Source of the DNA: Acidovorax soli
GTDB taxonomy: Bacteria; Pseudomonadota; Gammaproteobacteria; Burkholderiales; Burkholderiaceae_C
Direction of reading: 5' to 3'
Length of the DNA stretch: 51,964 nucleotides
NCBI RefSeq assembly: GCF_900107605.1
Contig: NZ_FNQJ01000025.1
Location: forward strand, 1 to 51,964
The notes below the pieces were generated by a model. The model searched no databases and was not told the origin of the DNA. It worked only from the letters and a program-made list of their open reading frames with translations. Numbering within the stretch: the stretch's first letter is position 1; every line of letters starts with the position of its first letter. Below are positions 9,170-16,996 of this stretch, piece by piece. The translations under genes were made by a program, and so were the position numbers.

Positions 9170-10327
9170 ATGAACACACACCTCGACTCCTCATTTCCTT
9201 CCGCACATCCTCGTATCGCCATCGTCGGCGCAGGGCTTGGTGGCTTGACGCTCGCACGTGTCCTTCACGTCAACGGCATTCCCGCGACGATCTACGAAGC
9301 TGAAGCTTCGCCCGATGCGCGGGCGCAGGGCGGCTTGCTGGACATCCATGAATACAACGGCCAACTCGGGCTGAAGGCCGCGGGCCTCCACGACCAGTTT
9401 CTTGCTCTCGCACTCCCGGGCGAGGATGCCAAGCGCGTGGTCGACAGACACGGCAACGTCCTGCTCGACAAGCCCGGCTCGGGCAGCACGGCCAGGCCCG
9501 AAGTTGATCGCGGCGCGCTGCGCCGGCTGCTGATCGAGTCCCTGCCTGCCAACGCCGTCCAGTGGGGCCGCAAGCTTGTGCAGGCGAGTCGCCTTGCCGA
9601 CGGGCGGCACCAACTGGCTTTCGCCGACGGTTCGACGATCACGGCGGATCTGCTGGTCGGCACCGACGGCGCCTGGTCGAAGGTTCGTCCGCTGCTGTCG
9701 GCCGCAAAGCCGGCGTACATCGGCACGACTTTCATCGAAACCAATCTCTTTGATGGCGACACGCGATACAAGGCCAGCGCAGAGGCGATCGGCAGCGGTA
9801 CGCTGATGGCGGTCGAGCCGGGCCAAGGCATCCTGGCCCACCGTTACGCGAGCGGCGCGCTACGCACCTATGTCGCGTTGAACAAGCCGGAAGCGTGGAT
9901 CGGCGCCATCGACTTCAGCAAGCCGGCGGTCGCACTGCGCCGCGTTGCCGACGAATTCGAGGGTTGGGCACCGCCGCTTCTCGCCTTGGTCACTGATAGC
10001 GACACGCCGCCCATCTTGCGACCCATCTATGCCTTACCGATCGACCAGCGTTGGGAACGCGTTCCCGGTGTCACGCTCGTCGGCGATGCCGCCCACTTGA
10101 TGTCTCCGTTCGCGGGCGAAGGAGCGAACCTGGCTATCCTGGATGGCGCCGAGCTGGGCTTGGCGCTGCGTGATCATCCCGGTGACATCGAGGCGGCACT
10201 CGCGGCGTATGAACAGGCGCTTTTTCCGCGCAGCGCCGCCGTCGCCGACCAGACGGCCCAGAACCATCGGCGTTTCTTCGGCAACGACGCGCCCCGGAGC
10301 GTGGCCGAACTGTTCTCTGCGCACTAG
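9170..10327 (+). CDS. TetX-like FAD-dependent monooxygenase
   Basis: This 385-aa class A flavin monooxygenase has the Rossmann motif [15 protein letters not shown] at residues 18-32, the TetX-like pattern [20 protein letters not shown], the [16 protein letters not shown] segment, and the second FAD motif [19 protein letters not shown] near residue 304. Length and the order of these segments match TetX and related tetracycline-inactivating enzymes, but many relatives act on other aromatic substrates and the ligand-contact residues cannot be judged here. It stands alone between parB and the DUF736 gene of the ICE, a typical cargo position. No strong ribosome site precedes the ATG; GGAA at 9160 is the best candidate. 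Confidence 0.75.
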   Translation: MNTHLDSSFPSAHPRIAIVGAGLGGLTLARVLHVNGIPATIYEAEASPDARAQGGLLDIHEYNGQLGLKAAGLHDQFLALALPGEDAKRVVDRHGNVLLDKPGSGSTARPEVDRGALRRLLIESLPANAVQWGRKLVQASRLADGRHQLAFADGSTITADLLVGTDGAWSKVRPLLSAAKPAYIGTTFIETNLFDGDTRYKASAEAIGSGTLMAVEPGQGILAHRYASGALRTYVALNKPEAWIGAIDFSKPAVALRRVADEFEGWAPPLLALVTDSDTPPILRPIYALPIDQRWERVPGVTLVGDAAHLMSPFAGEGANLAILDGAELGLALRDHPGDIEAALAAYEQALFPRSAAVADQTAQNHRRFFGNDAPRSVAELFSAH

Positions 10328-10970
10328 CCGCGGGCTTGCCACGTCGACCGGAACACAATCGCTTGATGTCGGTGCCCGCTGGCGCGGGTGAGGTTTTGAT
10401 GGCGCCCCGCCGCAATGGGCGGGGCTTGTGGGGCTACGCCCCGGCTTGCTGCGGCAGGTTGTGCAAAAGCGTGCTGTCCCGACGCTGGCGGTACATCGCC
10501 TGTACGTCACGATGGACGGTTCACCGACACGCGCCCGGCCTTGCTTATGGAACTTCCACGCCGCGCCTCATGCACGTCGCCGCAAGCCGCGGCAAGGGGC
10601 GTTCTCACCTTTCGTTGGGGTGTTGGCCTTGCCCGCGTCAGGGCACGAGCCAGTGAAGCCGTGGCGCGGAGATGTCGAGTCGGCCATGTCTCCTTTCGGG
10701 AGCGGTCGGCCTGTACGTCCTTGGTCTGTTGTGAATCCTGGCGAGGGCACGGCTGCGCCTTGGGCTTCATGGCCGCAACCTTCCAGCGCAAACAATTTCC
10801 CCGCCTTTGTCACTACGTTCGGCGGCTTCCTCGCGGGACAAATTCTTTTCGCTTCCCGGTTCTCCACTGCGTTGCGACCGCTGCGCGGTGCGACCCGCCC
10901 ATCCCCCGCCGACCGGATCACAACAAGGACGCACTGGCGCGATCTTGTTCAACCCGAAAGGAAAATCATC
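10328..10970. other. 643-bp region without a supported gene, upstream of the DUF736 gene
   Basis: Open frames cross the region on both strands, but none shows a protein pattern I recognise. It is GC-rich with several short dyads, including one at 10404-10425. It ends in a good ribosome site (AAAGGAAA, 10958-10965) for the DUF736 gene. It may be a long leader or hold a structured RNA or transfer site; I cannot tell which. Confidence 0.45.
10404..10425. terminator. 8-bp stem hairpin downstream of the TetX-like gene
   Basis: GCCCCGCC (10404-10411) pairs exactly with GGCGGGGC (10418-10425) over a 6-nt loop, 77 bp after the stop of the monooxygenase. There is no T tract, so termination is only a possibility. 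Confidence 0.35.
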
Positions 10971-11285
10971 ATGGCTAACATCGGCACCTTCACCGCAGAC
11001 AAAGACGGTTTCACCGGCACACTCCGCACCCTGACGCTCAACGTCAAGGTCAAGCTGGTTCCCAACGACAAGGGCAACAACGAGAACGCCCCCGACTTCC
11101 GCCTGCAGGCGGCAAGCCACGACATCGGCGCGGCGTGGAAGAAGACCAGCGAAGCCGGGCGGGATTACCTGTCCGTGACCGTGGACGATCCTTCGTTCCC
11201 CGCGACGGTCTATGCCCGCTTGATCGAAGGTGAGGACGGCACGCACGACCTGATCTGGTCGCGCAGCAAGCCTCAAGCGGCCTGA
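10971..11285 (+). CDS. DUF736 domain protein
   Basis: This 104-aa protein begins [20 protein letters not shown] and contains the family features [19 protein letters not shown] and a C-terminal [13 protein letters not shown]. Length equals that of DUF736 proteins, which are small single-domain proteins common on conjugative elements and probably bind nucleic acid (function not established). The ATG at 10971 has a good ribosome site; the frame is open far upstream, but that extension does not look like protein. Confidence 0.85.
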   Translation: MANIGTFTADKDGFTGTLRTLTLNVKVKLVPNDKGNNENAPDFRLQAASHDIGAAWKKTSEAGRDYLSVTVDDPSFPATVYARLIEGEDGTHDLIWSRSKPQAA

Positions 11286-11297
11286 CGGCCGCCCCTA

Positions 11298-11323
11298 GCG
11301 CCCCGCCCGTTGCGGCGGGGCGC
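11298..11323. terminator. Bidirectional hairpin between convergent genes
   Basis: GCGCCCCGCC (11298-11307) and its exact complement (11314-11323) flank a 6-nt loop. It lies 13 bp after the DUF736 stop and 30 bp beyond the end of the convergent XRE gene, so it could stop transcription from both sides. Confidence 0.5.
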
Positions 11324-11352
11324 AGTGCTGCTGATCGCAGCACCGCGCGCGC

Positions 11353-11649
11353 CTACGGCGCGTCGCGCTTCTTCAAGATTGCTTCCAGCTCTTGGCGCAC
11401 CTGCGCCAGAAGCTGATCGGCCTTGTGCGGGCTGTCGCCGGCATAGGCCAGCGTCAGCAGCGTGAGCGGATGCACTTCCATGACCTCGCACAGCTCGGTC
11501 AGTTTGTGCAGCGTCGGGCTTTTCAGGTCGCGTTCCAGTGAACTCATATAGGTACGGCTCGACACGTCAGAAAACGCTTCCTGGCTCAAGCCACGCGCTT
11601 TTCTGACCGTCCGTATTGCCGTTGCCAATGAGTTTTTAGCCGCCACCAA
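11353..11649 (-). CDS. XRE/Cro-CI family HTH regulator
   Basis: This 98-aa protein carries a Cro/CI-type helix-turn-helix at about residues 10-64 (LATAIRTVRKARGLSQEAFS, then SSRTYMSSLERDLKSPTLHK). The C-terminal 30 residues form a charged helix. Small XRE proteins of this type regulate transfer or excision genes in ICEs. It is divergent from the DUF2958 gene, and the space between them has a 12-bp perfect palindrome with neighbouring half-sites close to its start codon, which suggests self-regulation. Confidence 0.85.
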   Translation of the reverse strand: MVAAKNSLATAIRTVRKARGLSQEAFSDVSSRTYMSSLERDLKSPTLHKLTELCEVMEVHPLTLLTLAYAGDSPHKADQLLAQVRQELEAILKKRDAP

Positions 11650-11655
11650 TGGTTT

Positions 11656-11712
11656 TCCCTATAAAACCAAGATGACAACCCATTGCGCCCTATAGGGCTA
11701 CAATCTATAGTG
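11656..11712. promoter_or_regulatory. Candidate XRE operator: CCCTATA-type sites
   Basis: GCCCTATAGGGC at 11687-11698 is a perfect 12-bp palindrome. TCCCTATAAAAC lies 30 bp to the left (11656-11667) and ATCTATAGTG about 16 bp to the right, both sharing the CTATA core. The sites stand 6-60 bp upstream of the XRE start codon, where an autorepressor would bind. Confidence 0.4.
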
Positions 11713-11790
11713 TTCAATTGGTGTTTTGTTTTCCGTATTTGTGCCTTTAAGGAAATCCGCATCTGAGGATTTCGCCAGAACCGGGGAGCC

Positions 11791-11944
11791 GCATTCGTGC
11801 TTTTCCTGACATCCACAATTCCACGTCTACGTTTCTGTGCACGTACGGATTTGAGAGCTTGTGCATTCGTGCTTGCGCACGAAGTCACATACCCGGCTTG
11901 GCGGTTCCGTGCTTCTCCGGAAAAGCGTGTTCGTGCATTCGCGG
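11791..11944. repeat. Cluster of TTCGTGC direct and inverted repeats
   Basis: The 12-mer GCATTCGTGCTT occurs exactly at 11791-11802 and 11863-11874. Related words lie at 11904-11914 (GTTCCGTGCTT) and 11929-11936 (GTTCGTGC). The second copy is part of a hairpin with TTCGTGC at 11866-11872 and GCACGAA at 11877-11883. They may be protein-binding sites upstream of the DUF2958 gene. Confidence 0.45.
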
Positions 11945-11963
11945 ATACGTGGGACTCCCGCCC

Positions 11964-12314
11964 ATGACCCAGCCGCTCACCACCGCCGACGAACGCGCAC
12001 GGCTGCTCGCGAACGGCGCGGCGCGCGCCGCCGGCCAGAGCATCGACCCGCTGCCGGTGTTGCGACTGTTCACGCCGGATGCGCATGCGACCTGGCTGCT
12101 GGCGGCGCTCGACCCAACCGATGGCGATACCGCGTGGGGGCTGATCGACCTCGGCATTGGCTTGCCGGCACTGGGGACGGTCAAGTTGTCCGACCTAGCG
12201 GGCATCGTGGGACCGCAGCAGCGACCCGTCCTGCGTGACCTGTATTTCCGCGCCTCGCGGCCGTTATCGGAATACGCCCGCCTGGCGGAGCGCGATGGTT
12301 CGATCCCCGACTGA
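11964..12314 (+). CDS. DUF2958 domain protein
   Basis: This 116-aa protein has the family core RLLANGAARAAGQSIDPLPV, LRLFTPDAHATWLLAALDP and TAWGLIDLGIGLPALGTVKL. The frame extends upstream to 11859, but the extra residues are Cys/Arg-rich and unlike the family, so I place the start at MTQPLTTADE. The function is unknown; it is a standard passenger of Tn4371-type and related elements. Confidence 0.8.
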   Translation: MTQPLTTADERARLLANGAARAAGQSIDPLPVLRLFTPDAHATWLLAALDPTDGDTAWGLIDLGIGLPALGTVKLSDLAGIVGPQQRPVLRDLYFRASRPLSEYARLAERDGSIPD

Positions 12315-12677
12315 CGGACAACCTGCTCCCGGCGGCGGGCATCCAGACACAGGCCGTTGCAGCGCATTGTGTCTTTCTCAATCTGACTCAAGACGGCTGG
12401 GGTCTGAATCGGTACTCTCGCACCAAGAGGGTGCAACATGACCCAGAAAGACATGATGTGTGGCGTGGGCTGCGGCACGGTGTCAGTGCCGCGCCCCATT
12501 TCCGGGATGCGCGGCCGTCGCACTCGGACGACCCGAGCAAGGTTTCGGAGCTAATCGGTCTTGACACTCTCTCTACAGCTTAAATTACGCCATCCTGATG
12601 GCGCTTTGATGTCTTGATGCCGTAGCTATTCGCGCCCGAGGTCGTGGCGACGTTCCTGTCGAACAGGAGGTCGCGTC
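12315..12677. other. 363-bp gap with a small ORF and a promoter-like segment
   Basis: This gap holds a possible 48-aa ORF (listed separately), a TTGACA at 12562-12567 that could be a -35 box, and an inverted repeat CGCCATC/GATGGCG at 12588-12603. A strong ribosome site AGGAGG at 12666 serves the DUF2285 gene. No other gene is seen. Confidence 0.45.
12438..12584 (+). CDS. Possible 48-aa small ORF
   Basis: The ORF starts MTQKDMMCGVGCGTVSVPRP and ends GLDTLSTA. An AGAGGG stands 7 bp before the ATG. It has two cysteines in a CGVGCG pattern and no recognised family. Support is limited to the ribosome site and to its fit in a 363-bp gap. Confidence 0.25.
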
Positions 12678-13433
12678 ATGGCTGATCGAAGCGCCGATTT
12701 CTGGTATCCAACCGCCGCGTATCTCTACGTGCTGCACCTGGACGGGCTCGCGCTGGCCTGGGAGTACCTGCGCCGCCATCCCGACTACCGGCGCGACTGG
12801 CTGCGCCGTCGCCGCCGGCCCGAAGCGGCGCACCCCTGGGGGTTGCGCCTGCTGGAAGACCCGACGCTGGACGCGCGCGACGCGCATCCAGCCTGGTTCC
12901 CCGACCATGACGCCGTGCTCCAGCTCTACCCGGACGCCGACCCGCCACCCGATGCCGACGCCTTCGAGTTCTGGCGCATCCCGGGCCACAAGCATCTGAT
13001 TCACGACGGCAAGCGCTTGGTGCTGGTGGCACGATGGCCCGGCTGCTGCGTGCGGCTCGCACTGGCACCGGGCCTGACCGATGGCATGGCCTATCTGTAT
13101 GCCGTCCGCGCGTGTGCTGCGCCCTGCGGGCGCTACCACACGATGGCGGCCGAACTTGACAAGCTGGCCGTGGTCGCCGAGACCGTGCCTGCGGCAGCGG
13201 CCCGCTCCCGGCCCACGCCTGCCGCGCTGCTGGAGTTGCACACGCTCCAGGCACTTGACGCGACCCTGGCGGGCGCATCCTTGCGCGAAACAGCCGCTGG
13301 GCTGTTCGGCGCTGAAGCCGTGGCCGGCGGCTGGTACGCCGACGGTGGCCTGCGTTCGCGCGTGCGCCGCTTGGTGCAGCGCGGCCGATTGCTGATGCGC
13401 GGCGGCTATCGCCGTCTGGCACAGCTCGAATGA
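12678..13433 (+). CDS. DUF2285 / DUF6499-type transcriptional regulator-like protein
   Basis: This 251-aa protein begins with the N-terminal 'Y.YVLHLDGLALAWEYLRR.PDYRRDW' pattern of DUF6499. The DUF2285 domain follows with FEFWRIPGHKHLIHDGKRLV and a C-terminal ETAAGLFGAEAV...RSRVRRLVQRGRLLMRGGYR motif, which looks like a DNA-binding helix-turn-helix. Such proteins are found beside repA in Tn4371-family ICEs and probably act as regulators. The ATG has a textbook AGGAGG site. A strong hairpin follows the stop. Confidence 0.85.
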   Translation: MADRSADFWYPTAAYLYVLHLDGLALAWEYLRRHPDYRRDWLRRRRRPEAAHPWGLRLLEDPTLDARDAHPAWFPDHDAVLQLYPDADPPPDADAFEFWRIPGHKHLIHDGKRLVLVARWPGCCVRLALAPGLTDGMAYLYAVRACAAPCGRYHTMAAELDKLAVVAETVPAAAARSRPTPAALLELHTLQALDATLAGASLRETAAGLFGAEAVAGGWYADGGLRSRVRRLVQRGRLLMRGGYRRLAQLE

Positions 13434-13439
13434 CCTGGG

Positions 13440-13474
13440 GAGGGTCGCTTTGCCTTCACTGCAAAACGACCCTC
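13440..13474 (+). terminator. Long imperfect hairpin after the DUF2285 gene
   Basis: GAGGGTCG (13440-13447) pairs with CGACCCTC (13467-13474), and inside it TTTGC pairs with GCAAA with one C-A mismatch between; the loop is CTTCACT. It starts 7 bp after the DUF2285 stop and ends 85 bp before the next gene. It may act as a terminator or an attenuator, though no T run follows directly. Confidence 0.5.
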
Positions 13475-13558
13475 TGCGCTCCGCACCTCTTTCTTGAGAC
13501 TGCCTCCATCCGGTCGCGTTGTGTGGCCGGGCGTTCCTGACCGATGGAGGTTCTCACC

Positions 13559-13834
13559 ATGCGACCCGCTCCCTTGCAACCTGCCGCCGCTCCCACGCCG
13601 GCGCAGCCACAACGCTATCTCACCAATGATGAGGCCGCCGACTACCTGCGCCTCTCGCCGCGCACGCTGGAGAAACAGCGCGTGATCGGCAACGGGCCGA
13701 AATTCCGCAAGTTCGGCCGGCGCGTCATGTACGCGGTGGCCGACCTTGATGCCTGGGCCGACCAGCGCAGCTATGAAACCACGTCCGATCCGGAATACGC
13801 CGAGCACCACTCGGCCGATAGCCGTGCGCGCTGA
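13559..13834 (+). CDS. AlpA/MerR-type helix-turn-helix protein (excisionase-like)
   Basis: This 91-aa protein has an HTH_17 domain in its middle: RYLTNDEAADYLRLSPRTLE, then NGPKFRKFGRRVMYAVADLD. This is the winged-helix fold of AlpA and excisionase proteins that direct recombination or regulate integrase genes. The ATG at 13559 has a GGAGG site; an in-frame ATG at 13544 precedes it. It lies just before repA (14 bp gap), as in other Tn4371-like elements. Confidence 0.8.
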   Translation: MRPAPLQPAAAPTPAQPQRYLTNDEAADYLRLSPRTLEKQRVIGNGPKFRKFGRRVMYAVADLDAWADQRSYETTSDPEYAEHHSADSRAR

Positions 13835-13848
13835 TCGGTGGCTCGCCG

Positions 13849-14694
13849 GTGGCCATTGCCCTGTCCAACCCATCGCGGGAGCGGGAACAGCTCGATCTGT
13901 TCCGCGCCTTGCCGGGCGACATGGCGCCGCGCGACAGCCAGGACCTGATGGCCTTTCCGTTCTTCTCGCTTGCGAAATCGCAGCGCACAGCGCCCATCGA
14001 CTTTCGCAGCGGCAACGTCACGATACGCGTGGAAGGGACACTGGAGCATGGCATCGCCACCATCTGGGATGCGGACATCCTGATCTGGGCCGCTTCGCAA
14101 ATCGTGGAAGCGCGCGATGCGGGCATTCGCCCATCGCGCCTGATGCAAGCAACGCCCTACGAGATCCTGCGCTTCATCGGGCGTGGAACGTCGCTGCGCG
14201 ACTACCAGCGTCTCAAGGCTGCACTGGATCGCTTGCAGTCGACCACGGTGGCCACTTCCATTCGCGAAACGACTGGGCGGCGGCTGCACCGCTTTTCTTG
14301 GATCAACGAGTGGAAAGAGTTGGCCGACGCCCGCGGCACGCCGCTGGGCATCGAGCTGATCCTGCCGGACTGGTTCTATGCGGGCGTGCTCGACGCGGCG
14401 TTGGTGCTCACCATCGACCGTGCGTACTTCCGGCTCACTGGCGGCATCGAGCGATGGCTGTATCGGCTGGTGCGCAAGCATGGCGGCCGACAGGAAGCTG
14501 GCTGGCAGTTCGACTTCCGACACCTGTATCGCAAGTCTGGCAGCAGCACGCGGTTTTCGGATTTCGCCTACGACCTGCGCGTTTTGGTGGCGCGGCAATC
14601 ACTGCCAGGCTACGTCCTGGGCATCGAACGGATGCCGGGCGACCGGACGGAGTTATTGACCTTCCGACCCGTGCCGTTCACGGCACGGGGATAA
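13849..14694 (+). CDS. repA: Replication initiator protein A (RepA, RPA family)
   Basis: This 281-aa protein starts at a GTG. It shows the RPA-family segments QLDLFRALPGDMAPRDSQDLM, FPFFSLAKSQRTAPIDFRSG, ADILIWAASQIVEARDAG and RLMQATPYEILRFIGRGTS, then a C-terminal winged-helix part (RQSLPGYVLGIERMPGDRTE). RepA proteins bind iterons and open the origin. Three direct repeats and an AT-rich tract begin 25 bp after its stop, so a complete initiator-origin unit may be present. It is part of a block with parA and other maintenance genes. Confidence 0.85.
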   Translation: MAIALSNPSREREQLDLFRALPGDMAPRDSQDLMAFPFFSLAKSQRTAPIDFRSGNVTIRVEGTLEHGIATIWDADILIWAASQIVEARDAGIRPSRLMQATPYEILRFIGRGTSLRDYQRLKAALDRLQSTTVATSIRETTGRRLHRFSWINEWKELADARGTPLGIELILPDWFYAGVLDAALVLTIDRAYFRLTGGIERWLYRLVRKHGGRQEAGWQFDFRHLYRKSGSSTRFSDFAYDLRVLVARQSLPGYVLGIERMPGDRTELLTFRPVPFTARG

Positions 14695-14718
14695 CTGCGG
14701 GAGAACCTGTGGACGGGC

Positions 14719-14782
14719 TCGTGCTATCAGGAGTAACGGGTATCGTGCTATCGGGAGTAAGGCTATCGTGCTATCAGGAGTA
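14719..14782 (+). repeat. Three 17-bp iteron-like direct repeats
   Basis: The word TCGTGCTATC(A/G)GGAGTA occurs at 14719-14735, 14743-14759 and 14766-14782, with one base differing in the middle copy. The pitch is 24 and 23 bp, close to two helical turns, so all copies face the same side of the DNA. They start 25 bp after repA and look like RepA-binding iterons. Confidence 0.7.
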
Positions 14783-14826
14783 CGAATCGCCCGCAAAGCC
14801 AATAACGGCGCGGGTTTCGACGCCCC

Positions 14827-14860
14827 TTAACTTACCTAACTTAAATTCTCTAACTTTTAG
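14827..14860. other. AT-rich tract with three TAACTT words, candidate unwinding element
   Basis: This 34-bp segment is about 75% A+T in otherwise GC-rich DNA. TAACTT occurs at 14828, 14837 and 14851. It lies 45 bp from the iterons, the usual place of an origin unwinding element. Confidence 0.5.
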
Positions 14861-14983
14861 TAGAAGCGCGCCGTTTCGGTGGACAACTGCCGAAAGGCAA
14901 AAAGCAAAGCAACCCCGGAAGCAAAAACAACCCCGGTTTTCAGGGCACAAGCACGCCGGCTTTCCAGATCGGAGGGCCGCGCC

Positions 14984-15622
14984 ATGATCGTTGCCTTGCT
15001 CAATCAGAAAGGCGGCGTGGGCAAGACCACGCTCGCCACGCACATCGCGGGCGAACTGGCGCTGCGCGGGCAATCGGTCATCCTGCTGGATGCCGATCCG
15101 CAGGGTTCATCGCTGGACTGGACACAGCGCAGAAGTCAGCAAGGTCTGCCCAGGCTGTTCAGCGCCGTGGGTCTGGCACGCGAAACGCTGCACCAGGAGG
15201 CCCCAGAGCTCGCCAGGCGCGCCGATCACGTCATCATCGACGGGCCACCTCGCATCGCCGCCTTGGCGCGCTCCGCGCTGCTGGCGGCCGAGCGTGTGCT
15301 GATCCCGGTGCAGCCCAGTCCCTACGACCTGTGGGCCAGTGCCGAGATGGTGGCGTTGATCCGCGAAGCGCAAGTGTTCCGGCCTGCGCTACGCGCGGCC
15401 TTCGTCATCAACCGGCGCGTCAGCACCACCATCATCGGCCGGGAGGCGCGGCAGTCGCTGGCCGAACAGCCGCTGCCGGCGCTGCGCTCGGAAGTGCATC
15501 AGCGCATCGTCTTTGCCGATAGCGTGGCCGCCGGCCGGCTCGCCCGCGAGACGACGCCTGACAGCGCCGCCGCGCGCGAGATCGCCGCGCTCACCGATGA
15601 ACTGCTGCGGTGGCCGACATGA
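14984..15622 (+). CDS. parA: ParA-family partition ATPase
   Basis: This 212-aa protein has a deviant Walker A motif KGGVGKTT at residues 9-16, LLDADPQGSSLDW (Walker A') near 37-49 and VIIDGPP (Walker B) near residue 80. It lacks an N-terminal HTH, as in small plasmid ParA/ParF proteins. The start at ATG 14984 has a CGGAGGG site; the open frame upstream adds a basic tail not seen in the family. Its stop overlaps the start of an RHH protein by ATGA, so the pair resembles ParF-ParG partition modules. Confidence 0.9.
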   Translation: MIVALLNQKGGVGKTTLATHIAGELALRGQSVILLDADPQGSSLDWTQRRSQQGLPRLFSAVGLARETLHQEAPELARRADHVIIDGPPRIAALARSALLAAERVLIPVQPSPYDLWASAEMVALIREAQVFRPALRAAFVINRRVSTTIIGREARQSLAEQPLPALRSEVHQRIVFADSVAAGRLARETTPDSAAAREIAALTDELLRWPT

Positions 15623-15870
15623 CGAATACGCGCGGCAAACGCATCGGCATCGGCGCACGTCCGCCCGCGAATCCGCACGCCGAGGCGTGGATTCGCCAGG
15701 GCGACGCCGATGCGTTGCAAAAGGGCGACCTCTATACCGCGCGCCTGACCCTCGACATCACACCCACCATGCGGGCGCGCATCAAGGTGTCTGCCTTCAC
15801 GCGTGGCGTGACGGTGGCCGAACTGCTGCGCGCACTGCTGGAACGCGAGTTTCCGGAGAACTCCCAATGA
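15619..15870 (+). CDS. Small ribbon-helix-helix-type protein, possible ParA partner
   Basis: This 83-aa protein is coupled to parA (ATGA at 15619-15622); a GTG at 15610 is an alternative start. The C-terminal 45 residues, ARLTLDITPTMRARIKVSAF through AELLRALLEREF, have the strand-helix-helix layout of RHH DNA-binding proteins. The N-terminus is basic and flexible. By position and size it could be the centromere-binding ParG-like partner of ParA (inference). Confidence 0.65.
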   Translation: MTNTRGKRIGIGARPPANPHAEAWIRQGDADALQKGDLYTARLTLDITPTMRARIKVSAFTRGVTVAELLRALLEREFPENSQ

Positions 15871-16412
15871 ATGGACAACCTTCTGCGGCCACGGCTGCTA
15901 CAACCAACGCGAATGCACCTTCGCTCGCGGTGCTCGCCAGACGGGCCGGCACCGTGCCGTTGACCCGCGTATCGCTCGCCTACGTCGAGCGGCGCATTGA
16001 CCTCTATCTGCGCTTCGGCGAACCGTCACGCATCGTCCGGCTTGACCACTGGCGCCGTGTCGCGATGTTCTTGTCGGGGGCCGTGTTTTGCCGCATCCGG
16101 TGGCAGGCCAATGACTACGGCACGATCCGTTGGGAACTCATGGTGATGCAGGCTTGCACGTCGCTGGATGCGGCGCAGCGCATCCCCGGCGTGTTGCCCG
16201 GCGCGCGGTTGCTGCTGCACGCCGAAGGCGAACCCGCCGTCCGCGGCGTGTTTGCGCAGCTCGACGCCATTGAGGCGCTGGGCATTGCGCCTGCCGACGT
16301 GTCGCCCGCGTACTGGCGCACGCTCGGCAACCGGCTCGCTGCGCGCTTGCCGCTACCCGAATACACCGCCGAGCGACATGCGGCCTGGCTGGCCGGGAGG
16401 GCGTTGCCATGA
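15867..16412 (+). CDS. DUF2840 domain protein
   Basis: This 181-aa protein overlaps its neighbours by ATGA at both ends, so it belongs to the parA-traF transcription unit. The family core is visible: RVSLAYVERRIDLYLRFGEP, RIRWQANDYGTIRWELMVMQ, and PGVLPGARLLLHAEGE. DUF2840 proteins occur next to traF in Tn4371-family elements; their role is unknown. Confidence 0.85.
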   Translation: MNGQPSAATAATTNANAPSLAVLARRAGTVPLTRVSLAYVERRIDLYLRFGEPSRIVRLDHWRRVAMFLSGAVFCRIRWQANDYGTIRWELMVMQACTSLDAAQRIPGVLPGARLLLHAEGEPAVRGVFAQLDAIEALGIAPADVSPAYWRTLGNRLAARLPLPEYTAERHAAWLAGRALP

Positions 16413-16996
16413 CGACGCTTTCCACATCCAGCATTGCACCGCATCCTCGCTCGCGCCTGCGCGCTCGCATCGTGCTGACGGGCTTTGCCGCTGCCGGCCT
16501 CGCTGCGCTGGCCTGGGCCGCGTTCGTGTCGCCGCTGCCGCGTCTGACCTACAACCCGTCTGACAGTGTGGCGGTCGGCTGGTATCGCATCGAACCGTTC
16601 AGCCATCGGGCCGCCTCGCTGCCACGTCCGTTGTCCGTGGGCAGCATCGTGCTTGTCCCACTGCCGGCCGAAGCCGCCGCACTGGCTGCGCAGCGCGGCT
16701 ACCTGCCAACGCGCATTCCGCTGCTCAAGCGAGTGGGCGCCGTATCACCGCAGGAGGTGTGCATCGCTGGCGGTGTCGTTCGCATCGACGGGGTCGCTGC
16801 GGCCGCCGTGCTGCCGGCCGACCGGCTGGGCCGCCCGCTGCCATCCTGGCAGCAGTGCCGCCGCCTTGAACCTGGCGAACTATTCCTGTTGAGCGTGACC
16901 AACCCGGCGTCGTTCGACAGCCGGTATTTCGGGCCGGTTGCTGCATCCACCGTGATCGGTGTTGCGCATCCGGTCTGGCTGGAGACACGCCCATGA
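16409..16996 (+). CDS. traF: TraF-like conjugal transfer peptidase (S26 family)
   Basis: This 195-aa protein has an N-terminal membrane segment (about residues 19-40). The S26 catalytic Ser is in the segment NPSDSVAVGWYRI (Ser53 most likely) and the general-base Lys107 is in RIPLLKRVGA. A later box is SRYFGPVAASTVIGVAHPVW. RP4 TraF processes the pilin TrbC by cyclisation; this protein probably does so for the ICE pilus, although the pilin and trb genes are not in the window. It overlaps DUF2840 by ATGA. Confidence 0.85.
   Translation: MTTLSTSSIAPHPRSRLRARIVLTGFAAAGLAALAWAAFVSPLPRLTYNPSDSVAVGWYRIEPFSHRAASLPRPLSVGSIVLVPLPAEAAALAAQRGYLPTRIPLLKRVGAVSPQEVCIAGGVVRIDGVAAAAVLPADRLGRPLPSWQQCRRLEPGELFLLSVTNPASFDSRYFGPVAASTVIGVAHPVWLETRP

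Larger units (their letters stand above)
11650..11963. other. 314-bp divergent regulatory region
   Basis: This region lies between the XRE gene and the DUF2958 gene. The left third is AT-rich and holds the candidate XRE operator; the right two-thirds hold repeated TTCGTGC-type words (both listed separately). No gene is seen. Confidence 0.55.

Noticed and set aside
10428..10970. N-terminal extension of the DUF736 gene
   Set aside because: The open frame upstream has no similarity to the family and a good ribosome site precedes the ATG at 10971.
13746..14987. 413-codon plus-strand frame across repA
   Set aside because: It overlaps the AlpA-like gene and repA in another frame; the translation lacks any domain and repA is clear.
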